Shown here: positions 13,778 to 13,940 of the stretch, one piece after another
Layout of the letters: each line of letters starts with the position of its first letter
How positions within the stretch are numbered: position 1 is the first letter of the stretch
Source of the DNA: Gammaproteobacteria bacterium
Lineage (GTDB): Bacteria > Pseudomonadota > Gammaproteobacteria > Thiohalomonadales > Thiohalomonadaceae
NCBI GenBank assembly: GCA_026193675.1
Contig: JAPHSO010000148.1
Location: 1 to 13,940 of the forward strand
Direction of reading: 5' to 3'
Length of the DNA: 13,940 nt
Notes under the pieces: model-generated
What the model was told of the DNA's origin: nothing
Databases searched by the model: none
The model's input: the letters and a program-made list of their open reading frames with translations, nothing else
Position numbers and translations under genes: made by a program

Positions 13778-13940
13778 ATGGCTGTTACAACAGAAGTGTT
13801 AATCACCGAGCTCAACAAAGATCTTGAGTGGGAGTTCACCGTAGCGGTGCAGTATGTGCAACATGCCGCCCCCCTCACTGGTGCCCGGTATGATGCGATT
13901 AAAAGTGAACTTATCATCCATTCGCAGGAGGAGCTGCAAC
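13778..13940 (+). CDS. Ferritin-like domain protein (5' part, runs off window)
   Basis: 54 residues are visible. The helix LNKDLEWEFTVAVQYVQHA (12-30) aligns with the first helix of bacterioferritin-like proteins, where E19 takes the place of the first iron ligand. The following ELIIHSQEELQ (44-54) begins the second helix, with E52 at the ligand position of the ExxH motif; the expected His would fall at residue 55, just past the edge. The protein could be a ferritin, a Dps-like protein or a non-storage ferritin-like oxidase; the fragment is too short to tell. The start has AAGGAG six bases upstream. Confidence 0.8.
   Translation, partial: MAVTTEVLITELNKDLEWEFTVAVQYVQHAAPLTGARYDAIKSELIIHSQEELQ

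Overview
The window reads as the chromosome of a gammaproteobacterium, most likely a sulfur-oxidising or otherwise microaerophilic one. The pyruvate dehydrogenase E1 is the homodimeric AceE type found in gamma- and betaproteobacteria. The genes are compact with roughly balanced base composition. The neighbours include a DsrE-family sulfur-carrier-like protein, a hemerythrin-like response regulator and a PAS/GGDEF sensor. The lineage is an inference; there is no rRNA or tRNA here to anchor it. I see no mobile element, CRISPR array, tRNA or rRNA.

Layout, left to right. (1) 1-2964, minus strand: the pyruvate dehydrogenase operon, aceE followed by the start of aceF, which runs off the left edge. 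A palindromic operator candidate lies upstream of aceE. (2) 3133-3807, minus: a spermidine-synthase-like methyltransferase. (3) 3936-5048: a divergent pair made of a DsrE-family gene (minus) and a MarR-type regulator (plus). Their shared spacer holds an 8-bp-arm palindrome and a separate 11-bp inverted repeat that covers the ribosome binding site and start codon of the DsrE gene. (4) 5173-6876, plus: a Kef/CPA2 potassium/proton antiporter with an RCK domain. It ends in a strong hairpin shared with the convergent operon. (5) 6927-8835, minus: four genes in one direction, in transcription order a STAS-like protein, a two-helix membrane protein, a Crp/Fnr-type regulator and a DUF2892 membrane protein. 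(6) 9032-12201: a signalling block with a membrane PAS-PAS-GGDEF diguanylate cyclase (plus), a small cysteine-containing protein (minus) and a receiver-hemerythrin response regulator (plus). (7) 12259-13568: a GNAT acetyltransferase with a YoaP-like C-terminus (plus), probably on a leaderless mRNA, facing a GyrI-like effector-binding protein (minus). (8) 13778-13940: the start of a ferritin-like protein.

Together the accessory genes suggest redox, oxygen and metal sensing: a Crp/Fnr regulator rich in cysteines, a hemerythrin-like receiver protein, a cyclic-di-GMP synthase with a His-rich periplasmic stretch, and a ferritin-like protein. No single operon ties them together, so a common pathway is only a suggestion. 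The strongest leads are the DsrE/MarR regulatory region, the receiver-hemerythrin protein that has lost its first canonical iron-ligand position, and the leaderless acetyltransferase promoter.
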